Shown one piece after another: positions 1-8,902 of a stretch of 14,814 bases of DNA (position 1 is the first letter of the stretch; every line of letters starts with the position of its first letter). The notes under the pieces were generated by a model that worked only from the letters and a program-made list of their open reading frames with translations, did not search any database and was not told where the DNA came from. The stretch is taken from positions 1-14,814 of the forward strand of contig JAUNWC010000008.1 of assembly GCA_030540495.1 (NCBI GenBank), given 5' to 3'. The position numbers and the translations under genes were made by a program. Source of the stretch: Bacteroidota bacterium. GTDB lineage: Bacteria; Bacteroidota; Bacteroidia; Bacteroidales; P3.

Positions 1-3000
1 AATGTTTGTTGAATAAACCGTTGCTCCGTTAGTATTGTTTATAGTAAGAAGGATATTTTGAGTTTGAGTATTGGTTGTTACCAAATTGATTTTTCCTGTG
101 GATGGATTTGGAGTAATGTATAGATTTTGAGCCTCTTTATTCACGTCTATCAACGCTACACTATTTACTTGAATTACTCTTTCGCTTGACTCTGCTTGGT
201 CGCAAACTCCACTTTTGACAACGGCTCTAAAAGTATATTCTCCTTCTGCTTGAGGCGTATAGTTTAGAGTAGATAGGTTTTGAGAATTCTCTATTTCTTC
301 CCAATCTATATAGAAAACAGAAGGACGTTTGATTTGCCAAGACAAAACATCTCCTGAGTACGCTCTAAGAGAAAGAACCACTGTATCCGATACATTAACA
401 GAAGAAGAATTAGCAAAAATATTGCCTCCATTGGATTCAGGATAAATTCTTATGGTTACATAATTACTTGTATCCACAGATAAGCCCGATGTTACCACTC
501 TTGCATAATAATGGGTGCCTACCATATTGGTTGGGCGAGGTTGATAGGTTGCTCTGTCGCTATATACTCCCTCGTTGCAATCTTCCCAAGAAACGAGGTC
601 TGTGCTATGAATCCACATATAAGAATAGGAAGTATTGTCTCCTCCCGTAGGAGTTTGACCATTAAGTATCGCTGGATAAATATTACACAATTCTTGGTCT
701 TCGGATATGATGTTGTTATATATAGCATAGTATTTTGTTTTTATAGGAATAACCTCTCCGTATGCGGTTCCGTATGAATTGGTAGCAAAAGCTCTTACAT
801 AGTATTGAGTTAGTATAGGAAGGTTGTCTATTTCTACATCAAATGCAGAGTTTCCCGCCTCATTGGAAAGTACTACCGAAGCATTGTTGTCTAAGGAAGG
901 ATTGTTTGTAGTAGAGTAGCAAATACCCTTTTGTGTTATGGAAGAAAGTCCAGTATCATGCAAAGTTGCATATACTTTTATTTTATTGTAATCTGCCAAA
1001 GTAGCACTATCGGTGCTAATAATAGGTATTTGAGAAGTTGCATCTATCTTTATGTTCCTTATACTAATTGCTCCCGTATTACTTGCAGGCTCAAAAGCAA
1101 AGAAAGAATGAGTGGAAAGAGAATCTACTCCTAAGTTATAAAAAGTTTGAGGCAATTGAACGGTATTGTTTTGATAAGCATTGCTTGTTATATTTATAGT
1201 AGAAAGAGTTTGCCACTGACAATCTACGCATTGTTTATACAAAACTTTTAAGTCAAAACTACTACCACTATTTAACTTATAATCAAAAGTTAATGACACA
1301 TTTTCCTTAAGATAGAAGTCAAACATAGGAGTAATGAGTTTGGAGATTTCTAAAGAGTTGTTTTGTGCTAAATAGGTGTATGAAGAGTCTATAAGATTGG
1401 TCTGCCAACCACCTTCGTTATTAAAGCAAAGGGTATCCTCTGAGGATAGAAGAGGTTGATATGGAAAATATTTAACAGCAGGACAAATAGTAGTAAAGGT
1501 TAAAACCTCTCCGTATGAAATCAAAGCCATATTCTGTGCAAAAGCCCTGATGTAATAAGTTGTATTTGGAGTAAGGTTGTCTATTTTAAGTGAATATACT
1601 CCCAAATCAGAAACTTGAGAAGAATAGATATCAGCGTTTAGTATGGTAGGCTCCGCATTTTCAGAAGAAACAACAAAACCTTTTCTAACAAAATCTATTG
1701 TTCCAATGTTAGACATATTACCCTCTGCCTTTGCAGAAATATCGGCTATTTCTACTACAGAAGATGTTGTTATGGAAGGATAAGCAGAGATGTTTTTATC
1801 AAAGATAGTAACATTATCCACATAAACACCTCCTGCAGAACGTACCTCACCTCCAAAAGCAACATAAAGAGTAGTACTTTTTGTTGGCAAATCTATGGTA
1901 TCAAGCACCCAAGTTGTAGTACCGTTGTTATATGTTTTCAACAAAGTCCAATCATTAGCAAGAGATGTTCTGTAATAAACTTTTAACACATCCTTCCTCG
2001 CTCCTATTTGTTTGGTCTGATAAGCAAAAGAAAGTGCAGGAGAAGAAAGGTAATTGATATTCAGTGGCATGGTAATCAATTTCAACTCCGGCGTTTGTGA
2101 AATATAATTAGTATGATAGTAAGCAAAATTATCTCCACTATAAGCATTTATAGTATTGTTGTTGGCATCTGTTGCCTGGGTAACTATTTGCCAAGTATTT
2201 GTAACATATTCATCAGATACTGACAAACAAGAATTTTCTATGCTCATATTCTCAAAAGTTATCTCGTATGGGAATATGTTGATAATCTCACAAGGAGTTT
2301 TTATTCTAACAACCTCACCGTACGAAACCTTGTTGGCAGAGGTTACAACAAATGCTCTTAGATAATAATAAGTATTAGGCAACAAGCCTGTTATATTGCT
2401 CAATATGGTAGTGGAAGTATTGGAAGTTAGAATAGTGTCATCATCTATGGTTGGAGTATTATTATCTGTGGAATAACACACACCACTAATGGAAACCAAA
2501 TTGGAAAGAGAGGTTATTTGTGCAGAAAAATCCAAAGTATCTCCTCTAAAATCTGCCTCTGTGTTTGCTATCAAAGGATAATCGGAGGAGTTCATAAAGG
2601 TAAAGGTAACGTTTTTGGTAGTATTGTTTTCTGCTATATTGTATATAGGTTTGTTGGTTGTTGCGCCTGTATATGCCAAACTGTTTGGTGTTGTGTTATC
2701 GGTAAAAGAAGTTTTGTTATCTGTGCCAGGAAAAGGATTGCTTGCATCTATAACATTGGTTGCAGAGACTACTCTATAACCCTCTTGTCCCGGAGTACAA
2801 TTCACGCAGTTAGAATTAAGATTCCAAACGCTCCTGTCTATATGATAAATAAGCATACCATGTCCGGGCAAGTTAGTATCAAAACCTCTTTTTTGTCTAT
2901 TTTCCAAAATAAAATACTCGTTAGTAGAATTTACTATTTTATAGGCTTTGTTTTCCTCATCCAAAGGAGGAAGGGTAAAAGTGCCTTCTTGGTCTATTTC

Positions 3001-4179
3001 TATTATATTGGTGGAGGTATATCCGCTTATCTCTCTTTCTGTTGCCGACCACAAAGGAGGATAACCACTGTTTCCATTATAGTTGCCACTTGCCATAATG
3101 TCCCATGTACTTGGGTGAAAACTTTCTCCATCGTGGTTATCGCTCTGAGTATCGTATAAGTCAGGCAATCCCAATACGTGAGAAAACTCGTGACAAATTG
3201 TTCCTATCATCAAAGGACCTGCACTATAATTTTCATTACCCTCAAACTCAGAAGAGCAACCATAGTTATAAAAAGACACACCTCCGGCATACATCCTGTT
3301 ATATAATGTACTTCTATGAGGCCATATTGTATTAGAAGCGTTGCCCGCCGATTGTGCATAACCCGCATAAAGAACATATACACATTCTACCTCATAATCA
3401 GATGTTCCATTAGTAAAAGGCGTAAAATCTACTCTCTCATAATCTGCATTTTCTATTGCTTCTGTTATAAGTTCTTTTACATTTACATCCTTTACTGGAT
3501 ATTGTTGACCTTGCCATTCATATACGGTATCTCTACCATAGTAATTAAGGTTATTATTGGCAGTATAAGGTCCTAATACTGTAGCAGTAACATTTAACTG
3601 CTTATCAGAAGAAGCCCAAAAATAATCATGCACACTACCTCCATTTCCATTAGTGGAATAACCTACTTGATTATACAAGGCTTCTACCTCTACCCTTGGA
3701 GTAGTAAAAGGTTTATCTGCAAAGGACATCAAAATGACCAACATCTTATAGTCTTTAACCAAAGAAGTTGAAGTGTTTTTTTCTTTTATTTTTTTCTCAA
3801 AATTATAACGTGCTTCATTGTACTGACGCACCAAAGTCAATTGCTCATGAGAAAAGAAAAGATGTTTGCTAATAGAGGACAAAAAATCCAATTCCTCCTT
3901 ACTTCTCTCTCCCTCATTATGTGCTATTACATTAGAGGGAATTATTCCATTTCTTTTGTCCGAAATAGCATAAACATAGTCTTGATTATCATTTCTTAAC
4001 AAAGTGTATCCGTCCAAAGTTTTAGCCCAAGATAATTTTTCATCTCCCAAAAGCCTAATTGTCAATATGGTATTGTCAGATTGTTGGGTGTTTATAGGAT
4101 TAGGCGTAGATACTACCGCAAACACCGTTTGCAAAGAAAACAACATTGCAAACAAAAGCAAAAAAGCAAATCTCTTCAT
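1..4179 (-). CDS. Secreted M6-family zinc metalloprotease with fibronectin-like modules and T9SS sorting domain (3' end cut by window)
   Basis: The frame is open from the ATG at 4179 to base 1, 1393 codons without a stop, so only the extreme C-terminus is missing. Residues 1-21 form a signal peptide (MKR, a hydrophobic core, then VFA). Residues about 140-430 are the M6 (immune inhibitor A-like) peptidase domain with HEFSHVLGLPD at 330-340, which fits HExxHxxGxxD: H330 and H334 bind zinc and E331 is the catalytic base; D340 may be a further ligand. Next come a Fn3-like module (about 560-628), a jelly-roll/choice-of-anchor-J-like module (about 635-790), a second Fn3 (about 831-893), a second jelly-roll-like module (about 895-1046), a third Fn3 (about 1083-1147) and two Ig/PKD-like segments (about 1148-1338). 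From about 1350, YITPNPSTGK begins a type A Por sorting domain. Inference: exported by Sec, then carried across the outer membrane by T9SS and attached to the surface or released. The natural target is unknown. The gene has its own promoter and appears monocistronic at its 5' end. Confidence 0.93.
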   Translation of the reverse strand, partial: MKRFAFLLLFAMLFSLQTVFAVVSTPNPINTQQSDNTILTIRLLGDEKLSWAKTLDGYTLLRNDNQDYVYAISDKRNGIIPSNVIAHNEGERSKEELDFLSSISKHLFFSHEQLTLVRQYNEARYNFEKKIKEKNTSTSLVKDYKMLVILMSFADKPFTTPRVEVEALYNQVGYSTNGNGGSVHDYFWASSDKQLNVTATVLGPYTANNNLNYYGRDTVYEWQGQQYPVKDVNVKELITEAIENADYERVDFTPFTNGTSDYEVECVYVLYAGYAQSAGNASNTIWPHRSTLYNRMYAGGVSFYNYGCSSEFEGNENYSAGPLMIGTICHEFSHVLGLPDLYDTQSDNHDGESFHPSTWDIMASGNYNGNSGYPPLWSATEREISGYTSTNIIEIDQEGTFTLPPLDEENKAYKIVNSTNEYFILENRQKRGFDTNLPGHGMLIYHIDRSVWNLNSNCVNCTPGQEGYRVVSATNVIDASNPFPGTDNKTSFTDNTTPNSLAYTGATTNKPIYNIAENNTTKNVTFTFMNSSDYPLIANTEADFRGDTLDFSAQITSLSNLVSISGVCYSTDNNTPTIDDDTILTSNTSTTILSNITGLLPNTYYYLRAFVVTSANKVSYGEVVRIKTPCEIINIFPYEITFENMSIENSCLSVSDEYVTNTWQIVTQATDANNNTINAYSGDNFAYYHTNYISQTPELKLITMPLNINYLSSPALSFAYQTKQIGARKDVLKVYYRTSLANDWTLLKTYNNGTTTWVLDTIDLPTKSTTLYVAFGGEVRSAGGVYVDNVTIFDKNISAYPSITTSSVVEIADISAKAEGNMSNIGTIDFVRKGFVVSSENAEPTILNADIYSSQVSDLGVYSLKIDNLTPNTTYYIRAFAQNMALISYGEVLTFTTICPAVKYFPYQPLLSSEDTLCFNNEGGWQTNLIDSSYTYLAQNNSLEISKLITPMFDFYLKENVSLTFDYKLNSGSSFDLKVLYKQCVDCQWQTLSTINITSNAYQNNTVQLPQTFYNLGVDSLSTHSFFAFEPASNTGAISIRNIKIDATSQIPIISTDSATLADYNKIKVYATLHDTGLSSITQKGICYSTTNNPSLDNNASVVLSNEAGNSAFDVEIDNLPILTQYYVRAFATNSYGTAYGEVIPIKTKYYAIYNNIISEDQELCNIYPAILNGQTPTGGDNTSYSYMWIHSTDLVSWEDCNEGVYSDRATYQPRPTNMVGTHYYARVVTSGLSVDTSNYVTIRIYPESNGGNIFANSSSVNVSDTVVLSLRAYSGDVLSWQIKRPSVFYIDWEEIENSQNLSTLNYTPQAEGEYTFRAVVKSGVCDQAESSERVIQVNSVALIDVNKEAQNLYITPNPSTGKINLVTTNTQTQNILLTINNTNGATVYSTNI

Positions 4180-4225
4180 ATCGTTCAAAAGTTTATTATT
4201 AACCTAAATAAATATCATCAAAATG

Positions 4226-4257
4226 CAAAGTTAGAAATATTTATAATAGAAACAAAA
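4226..4257 (-). promoter_or_regulatory. Bacteroidota-type promoter of the M6 protease gene
   Basis: On the minus strand TAACTTTG (4226-4233) matches the -7 consensus TAnnTTTG and is followed by CA. A TTTG at 4253-4256 lies 19 nt upstream of it and fits the -33 element. The -7 box ends 46 nt before the ATG, which leaves a leader of about 40 nt. The -33 element lies only about 27 bp beyond the permease stop, so almost all of the 104-bp intergenic gap is promoter and leader. Confidence 0.72.
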
Positions 4258-4283
4258 TTTATTCACAAAAAAACATTTAAGTT

Positions 4284-5630
4284 TTATTTTCTAAACCACT
4301 TGAATACCTCTTTCCAAGTTAGATTTTTGCCGTACATAAGTATGCCCGTACGATATACCTTTGCAGCAAAATAAATAGTAAGCCAAATGGTAAGCAATAA
4401 AATAACAATAGAAAGTATTAGTTGCCAAACAGGAACACCAAAAGGAATTCTAACCAACATTATAACCGGCGAGGTAAAAGGTATCATACTCAACCATACC
4501 GCTACACTTCCCGTAGGATTATTTATAATCATAGGCACACATATTATAGCAAATATCATTGGCACAGTAACGGGCAAAGTAAATTGAGAATTATCTGTAT
4601 CGTTATCCAACAGTGCCCCCGTGGCTCCAAACATACTGCCATATAAGAAATAACCCAAAATAAAATAAATAACAAACACACTTATAACCAAAGTAAAATT
4701 TATGCTTTGGAAACTTTGTACCATTTCTTTGGCTATGGAAGTGTCCATAGTATCAAAATCTACAACATCCACATTTACCACGCGTTGCGACATCTGTATT
4801 TCTTTTTGTTCTTGTGGTTTGAATAAGTCTGGCTCTGCAATACTTACTCCGCCTACTAATAACAAAGTTAGTATTATCCAAAAAAAGATTTGAGTAAGTC
4901 CCAACAACGCCACCGCTATTATTTTGCCAAACAAAAGATAAATACTCTTTACACTGGAAGCCAAAACCTCTATAATTCTGCTCGTTTTCTCTTCTCCAAC
5001 ACTCCTCATAACCTGACTACCAAACAAGAAAATAAACATATAAATGACAAAAGCAAGTACAAAACCAACTATTGTTTTTAGTTCTGTTTGAGATTCTTCT
5101 CCCGTATTTATGTCTTTGGCATAGAAATCAATTTTTGGGTCGTTAATTAGTTGTATATCCTCGCTTGTCATATCATAATCAACCCTCAGTAGAGAGTTTT
5201 TAAATATCTCTTTGGTCTGCTCTCTTATATAAGTACTTACCTCCACACTTGGCTCGTTATCCGCATAGAAAAGAAAACTCTTTATAGGTGGATTGTCGTT
5301 AGTATTGACCAATTCCAAAACTCCATCACACAATCCATTAGAAAGCAATTGTTGTGCCTCCTTTATGTTGTCCGAATACTCAAAAAGCAAATCATCATTG
5401 CTCCTAAACTTACCCTTAAAAAACGAAATAGTATCTCCCTTTATTATAGATTTTTCTATCTCATCCACCACTATTATATGATATCTTTCCTTTGCACTAT
5501 TTTGCAACAAAGTAGGCAAAACTATTATTAAGGTCATTAATACTGGTCCCAAAAGAGTCATTACAAAAAAAGACTTCTTTTTTACCTTAGAAAGATACTC
5601 TCTTTTTATTATTATCCAAAGTTTATTCAT
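4284..5630 (-). CDS. ABC-2 type transporter permease, NatB-like
   Basis: This 448-residue membrane protein is the likely partner of the ATPase gene just upstream. Its layout is that of NatB/YhaP-type (COG1668) ABC-2 permeases: a short basic cytoplasmic N-terminus, one helix (about 22-42), a large extracytoplasmic segment (about 43-185), then roughly six hydrophobic segments (about 186-207, 233-262, 311-333, 353-372, 376-393 and 401-424). Between the second and third helices lies the family motif, here VGEEKTSRIIEVLASSV at 211-227, which contacts the ATPase. The ATG lies 6 nt after the ATPase stop, so the two are probably co-transcribed and translationally linked. NatAB homologues export sodium, peptides or antibiotics, and the substrate cannot be told here. 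Length is complete for the family. Confidence 0.9.
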   Translation of the reverse strand: MNKLWIIIKREYLSKVKKKSFFVMTLLGPVLMTLIIVLPTLLQNSAKERYHIIVVDEIEKSIIKGDTISFFKGKFRSNDDLLFEYSDNIKEAQQLLSNGLCDGVLELVNTNDNPPIKSFLFYADNEPSVEVSTYIREQTKEIFKNSLLRVDYDMTSEDIQLINDPKIDFYAKDINTGEESQTELKTIVGFVLAFVIYMFIFLFGSQVMRSVGEEKTSRIIEVLASSVKSIYLLFGKIIAVALLGLTQIFFWIILTLLLVGGVSIAEPDLFKPQEQKEIQMSQRVVNVDVVDFDTMDTSIAKEMVQSFQSINFTLVISVFVIYFILGYFLYGSMFGATGALLDNDTDNSQFTLPVTVPMIFAIICVPMIINNPTGSVAVWLSMIPFTSPVIMLVRIPFGVPVWQLILSIVILLLTIWLTIYFAAKVYRTGILMYGKNLTWKEVFKWFRK

Positions 5631-5636
5631 AACGCA

Positions 5637-6563
5637 TTATATTTTTGTTTGTTCTCCTCTTTGTACTGTAGAAATAAATATCTCGTTCATAGTAGGAAGT
5701 ATCTCTCTATAAGAGAGTATATCCATTTGTTTTAGTATAGAAGAAAGCACCTCGGCATTTGCTCCCTTTGGAATTTTAAGTACAGAGGTACAAAGTCCTT
5801 TATTATCAATAGTTTTTCTCACCAAACCAACTCCCTCAGGCAAAAGAGTTTCTATCTCTGAGCCAGAGGTTATTACTTCGTATTCTCCTTTTTTGAAATC
5901 TTGCTTTATCTCATCTACCTTACCCTCTAATACATTTTTGGAAGAATTTATAAGCACCATACTATCGCAAATTTCCTCCACCGATTCCATATTATGAGTA
6001 GAAAAAATAATAGTTGCTCCTTGTTTTCTCAAATCTAATATCTCACTTTTAAGAAGATTTGCGTTCAAAGGGTCAAAACCACTAAAAGGCTCATCAAAAA
6101 TCAAAAGTTTTGGATTGTGTATAATAGTTGTAATGAACTGAACTTTTTGTTGCATTCCTTTTGACAATTCCTCTACTTTCTTATTCCACCAATCCTTTAT
6201 ATCAAATTTCTCAAACCAATAGTCCATACGTTGCTTTGCCTCTATGCCTTTCAGTCCTTTTAACTCAGCAAGATACAACACCACCTCATATACTTTCATT
6301 TTCTTATACAAGCCTCTTTCCTCTGGCAAATACCCCACAAAGGAAATATGTTTTTCTGATAATTTCTCACCAAAAAAGAATATATCTCCACTATCGGGCA
6401 ATGTTATCTGATTTATCATACGTATAAGGGTAGTTTTGCCTGCTCCGTTAGGTCCCAAAAGCCCAAAAACCTCTCCCTCTTTTACAGAAAAAGAAACTTC
6501 ATCTATGGCTTTTTTCTTTGCATATGACTTAGTTACCTTATTGATTTCTAATATATTATTCAT
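5637..6563 (-). CDS. ABC transporter ATP-binding protein, NatA-like
   Basis: This 308-residue cytoplasmic ATPase energises the permease encoded directly downstream. Walker A is GPNGAGKT at 37-44, the ABC signature is LSKGM at 133-137, Walker B is LLIFDEP at 153-159 with catalytic E158, the D-loop follows at SGFDP, and the switch histidine is H190. Where many ABC ATPases carry a Q-loop glutamine, this one has GYLPEERGLY at 77-86, a form typical of the NatA/drug-exporter group. Residues about 225-300 form the C-terminal extension often found in this group (DUF4162-like). All catalytic motifs are intact. The gene begins 31 nt after the stop of a small membrane-protein gene and ends 6 nt before the permease start, which implies one operon. 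Confidence 0.92.
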   Translation of the reverse strand: MNNILEINKVTKSYAKKKAIDEVSFSVKEGEVFGLLGPNGAGKTTLIRMINQITLPDSGDIFFFGEKLSEKHISFVGYLPEERGLYKKMKVYEVVLYLAELKGLKGIEAKQRMDYWFEKFDIKDWWNKKVEELSKGMQQKVQFITTIIHNPKLLIFDEPFSGFDPLNANLLKSEILDLRKQGATIIFSTHNMESVEEICDSMVLINSSKNVLEGKVDEIKQDFKKGEYEVITSGSEIETLLPEGVGLVRKTIDNKGLCTSVLKIPKGANAEVLSSILKQMDILSYREILPTMNEIFISTVQRGEQTKI

Positions 6564-6594
6564 TTTGTTATGATTGTTTTTTTAACACTTTTGA

Positions 6595-6855
6595 CTATGT
6601 CTTTTTAGCGGATAACATGGTTTTCAATTTTCTTACTCCTTCTGCTCCTATTATAGTTAGACCCAAATATTGAAAAGTTTTGGCAAGTCCAAACAATACC
6701 ACCCACAAAACACCCTTAAACTTAATATCCAAGTCAAAAGTCAGTTGAACAAAAGAAAGTATATAAAAAAGAATACACATCAAGAGTATTATAACCCCTG
6801 TACAAAAAGAAAGTTTTTTTAAAAAAGATAATATAAGATTCAAATATTTTTTCAT
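6595..6855 (-). CDS. Small two-helix membrane protein, unknown function
   Basis: I do not recognise this 86-residue protein. It has a basic amphipathic start (MKKYLNLILSFLKK), two hydrophobic segments (about 18-37 and 48-70) separated by a short charged loop (DLDIKFKG), and a lysine-rich tail ending AKKT. Both ends are therefore predicted to be cytoplasmic. It lies 31 nt upstream of the NatA-like ATPase on the same strand, so it may be an accessory subunit of that exporter or simply a passenger gene. No TAnnTTTG box was found upstream. The nearest candidate is a TAATTTTA with a TTG 22 nt before it, which is weak. An overlapping frame starting at 6940 is less protein-like. The coding call rests on length, composition and spacing only. 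Confidence 0.6.
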   Translation of the reverse strand: MKKYLNLILSFLKKLSFCTGVIILLMCILFYILSFVQLTFDLDIKFKGVLWVVLFGLAKTFQYLGLTIIGAEGVRKLKTMLSAKKT

Positions 6856-6929
6856 TCATAAACAAAAACATATGGAAGAATAAAATTCCCAATAAAATTA
6901 AAAGAAAAGTCCTTTTCCTTCTCAACAAA

Positions 6930-6979
6930 GTTTGCCACATAAGGAGGTAGTCCTTTTGGCTACCTCCTTTTTAGCAAAC
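6930..6979 (-). terminator. Hairpin terminator of the acyl-CoA dehydrogenase-etfBA operon
   Basis: A perfect 10-bp stem (6941-6950 paired with 6960-6969, AAGGAGGTAG/CTACCTCCTT) encloses a 9-nt loop. A second 6-bp stem (6930-6935 with 6974-6979, GTTTGC/GCAAAC) encloses the first, with a small internal loop between them. It lies 18 nt beyond the etfA stop. On the minus strand the U-tract after the stem is poor, while the plus strand has a short T run after the inner stem. It could therefore act as a terminator or as a stabilising 3' structure. Confidence 0.65.
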
Positions 6980-6997
6980 TAAATAAAATCCTTTTTT

Positions 6998-7999
6998 TTA
7001 TTTGATTTCTTGTTTTATTCTCTCGGTCAACATAGGGACTATTTTTTGTAAATCTCCTACTATGCCAAGGTCGGCAAGTTGCATTATAGGTGCATATTTG
7101 TCTTTGTTGATAGCAACTATAAATTCACTTGATTCCATACCAGCAACGTGTTGAATGGCACCCGATATACCACAAGCCAAATAAAGATTTGGTCTAACGG
7201 TTTTACCCGTTTGTCCTACCTGACGCTCGTGGTCTATAATTCCAGCATCCACCATTGCTCTTGAGGAAGAAACCTCGCCTCTTAGTACTTCTGCCAAAGC
7301 CTCCAATTTCTTAAATCCTTCTTTGCTACCAACACCTCTACCACCAGAAACCAAAACTTTTGCCTCAGTAATATCTATGTTAGCCTCTTTCTTTACGGTT
7401 TCAAGGACTTTTACTTTGAATTTATCTCTATGGAATTCTACCTTGTAGTCAATAACCTCACCCTTGCGAGAAGAGTCTTGTGCCATACGTTGCATAACGC
7501 CCGGACGAACAGTACTCATTTGAGGTCTATGATTGGAGCAAACTATTGTAGCCATAAGGTTGCCACCAAAAGCAGGACGAGTTGACCAAAGTTCTTTGTC
7601 TTCTGGGTTTATTTCCAATTTTGTACAATCGGCAGTAAGTCCAGTATTTACTCTTGCAGAAACTCTCGGACCCAAATCTCTACCTATTGTTGTGGAGCCT
7701 ATCAAAACTATAGAAGGTTTTTTGTCGTTTATTATTTGTGCAATAGCCTGAGTATAAGGCTCGGTAGTATATACTCCCAAAGACTCATCCTCTACCAAAA
7801 TCACCTTATCCGCTCCAAAGGAAATCAACTCTTGTGCCTGATTTTTTATATTATTGCCAAGAAACATTGCATAGACTTCTTCCTTTAAGTTATCAGCCAA
7901 CTCTCTTGCCTTACCCAACAACTCCAAACCTACATTTTGTATTTTGCCTTCTCTTTGCTCAACAAATACAAATATATTTTTATAATCTTCTTTATTCAT
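6998..7999 (-). CDS. etfA: Electron transfer flavoprotein, alpha subunit
   Basis: This 333-residue subunit pairs with EtfB to carry electrons to or from acyl-CoA dehydrogenase. The N-terminal domain (about 1-200) has the usual alpha/beta fold, with FGADKVILVED at 61-71 and the IGRDLGPRVSARVNTGLTAD block at 105-124. The C-terminal domain holds FAD: GGRGVGSKEGF at 219-229, SSSRAMVDAG at 244-253, RQVGQTGKTVRP at 259-270, ACGISGAIQHVAGM at 275-288, and NKD followed by ADLGIVGD at 298-316. All expected FAD-contact motifs are intact and the length is normal. It starts 48 nt after the etfB stop and is the last gene of the operon, ahead of the hairpin at 6930-6979. Confidence 0.96.
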   Translation of the reverse strand: MNKEDYKNIFVFVEQREGKIQNVGLELLGKARELADNLKEEVYAMFLGNNIKNQAQELISFGADKVILVEDESLGVYTTEPYTQAIAQIINDKKPSIVLIGSTTIGRDLGPRVSARVNTGLTADCTKLEINPEDKELWSTRPAFGGNLMATIVCSNHRPQMSTVRPGVMQRMAQDSSRKGEVIDYKVEFHRDKFKVKVLETVKKEANIDITEAKVLVSGGRGVGSKEGFKKLEALAEVLRGEVSSSRAMVDAGIIDHERQVGQTGKTVRPNLYLACGISGAIQHVAGMESSEFIVAINKDKYAPIMQLADLGIVGDLQKIVPMLTERIKQEIK

Positions 8000-8047
8000 C
8001 TCTATGGTTATTTTTAGAAATTAGTTATAACAAAACCTTATTAAGCA

Positions 8048-8830
8048 CTAAATTATATGTTTCTCTTTAAGTTTATTAACTATAATATTTACTGCCTCTT
8101 CTGGCTCTACTTCTATTACTTCTCCTTGTCCTTTTACGGCTTTGGCAAAAGATTTTTTTACATTTGTAGGCGAGCCTTTCTTTCCAAGTTTTTCTTCCTC
8201 TACTTTGATGTTATCCACAGTCCAAGTTTCTATTTCCTTGTCAAAACACTCTACTATGCCACTAACACTCATATAACGAGGTTTGTAAGAAGAAGCCAAC
8301 ACACTTACCAAACAAGGCATATCCACTTGCACCATTTGATAACCATCTTCCAATTGTTTTTTTATGGTGAAAGTTTTTTTGCCATCAAATTTGCAATCCT
8401 CCAAATAAGTTACCTGAGGTATATCCAAATGCTCTGCCAACTCTGGTCCTACTTGTGCAGTATCTCCGTCTATGGCTTGACGACCGGTAATAACCAAATC
8501 ATATCCCAACTCTCTCAAAGCGCCACTAAGAGCATAAGAAGTTGCCAAAGTATCTGCTCCTCCAAGTTTGCGGTCTGTTAGAAGTATTGCTCTATCGGCT
8601 CCCATAGCAAGAGATTCTCTAAGTATGGCTTCTGCTTGAGGCAATCCCATGGTTATAACCGTTACTTTTGCTCCAAATTCGTCTTTTAATCTTAGGGCAA
8701 GTTCCAAACCTCCTTTGTCGTCCGGATTCATAATAGAAGGAACACCTTCTCTTATCAATGTACCTGTTTTTGGGTCTATTTTTACCTCTGTGGTATCAGG
8801 TACTTGTTTTATACAAACTACTATATTCAT
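8048..8830 (-). CDS. etfB: Electron transfer flavoprotein, beta subunit
   Basis: This 260-residue partner of EtfA starts at the ATG at 8830, because MNIVVCIKQVPDT is the conserved family beginning. An upstream in-frame ATG at 8899 would add 23 unconserved residues and start just after the dehydrogenase stop. Conserved blocks include NPDDKGGLELALRLKD (35-50), AMGADRAILLTD (75-86), GGADTLATSYALS (90-102) and GRQAIDGDTAQVGPELAEHL (116-135). The last block resembles EtfB of anaerobic, flavin-bifurcating complexes, where the bound nucleotide is FAD, rather than the mitochondrial form, where it is AMP. That assignment is inference. The gene lies 72 nt after the dehydrogenase and 48 nt before etfA. 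Confidence 0.95.
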   Translation of the reverse strand: MNIVVCIKQVPDTTEVKIDPKTGTLIREGVPSIMNPDDKGGLELALRLKDEFGAKVTVITMGLPQAEAILRESLAMGADRAILLTDRKLGGADTLATSYALSGALRELGYDLVITGRQAIDGDTAQVGPELAEHLDIPQVTYLEDCKFDGKKTFTIKKQLEDGYQMVQVDMPCLVSVLASSYKPRYMSVSGIVECFDKEIETWTVDNIKVEEEKLGKKGSPTNVKKSFAKAVKGQGEVIEVEPEEAVNIIVNKLKEKHII

Positions 8831-8902
8831 TATTTCTCTATTTTCTTTTTTGTTTAACTGAGAAAAAAAGCAAAATCTTTCTGCCGTTTTTCTATACAAT
8901 TT

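Noticed and set aside
2518..3159. Plus-strand 213-codon open frame
   Set aside because: It lies antisense to the M6 protease, whose frame is open throughout and carries recognisable domains. The plus-strand translation is low-complexity, cysteine-rich and resembles no family.
4267..4285. Possible terminator after the NatB-like permease
   Set aside because: There is only a 5-bp A/T-rich stem (4270-4274 with 4281-4285) overlapping the stop codon. The A/T run alone is not convincing in this AT-rich genome.
6734..6940. Overlapping minus-strand frame of 68 codons
   Set aside because: Its start lies in the terminator hairpin and it overlaps the better 86-residue frame. Beyond the first hydrophobic stretch it looks like out-of-frame sequence.
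8057..8581. Plus-strand 174-codon open frame
   Set aside because: Antisense shadow of etfB, rich in F, Y and S, with no recognisable motif.
8831..8899. Upstream start for etfB at 8899
   Set aside because: The 23 extra residues match nothing in the family, while MNIVVCIKQVPD at 8830 is the conserved start.
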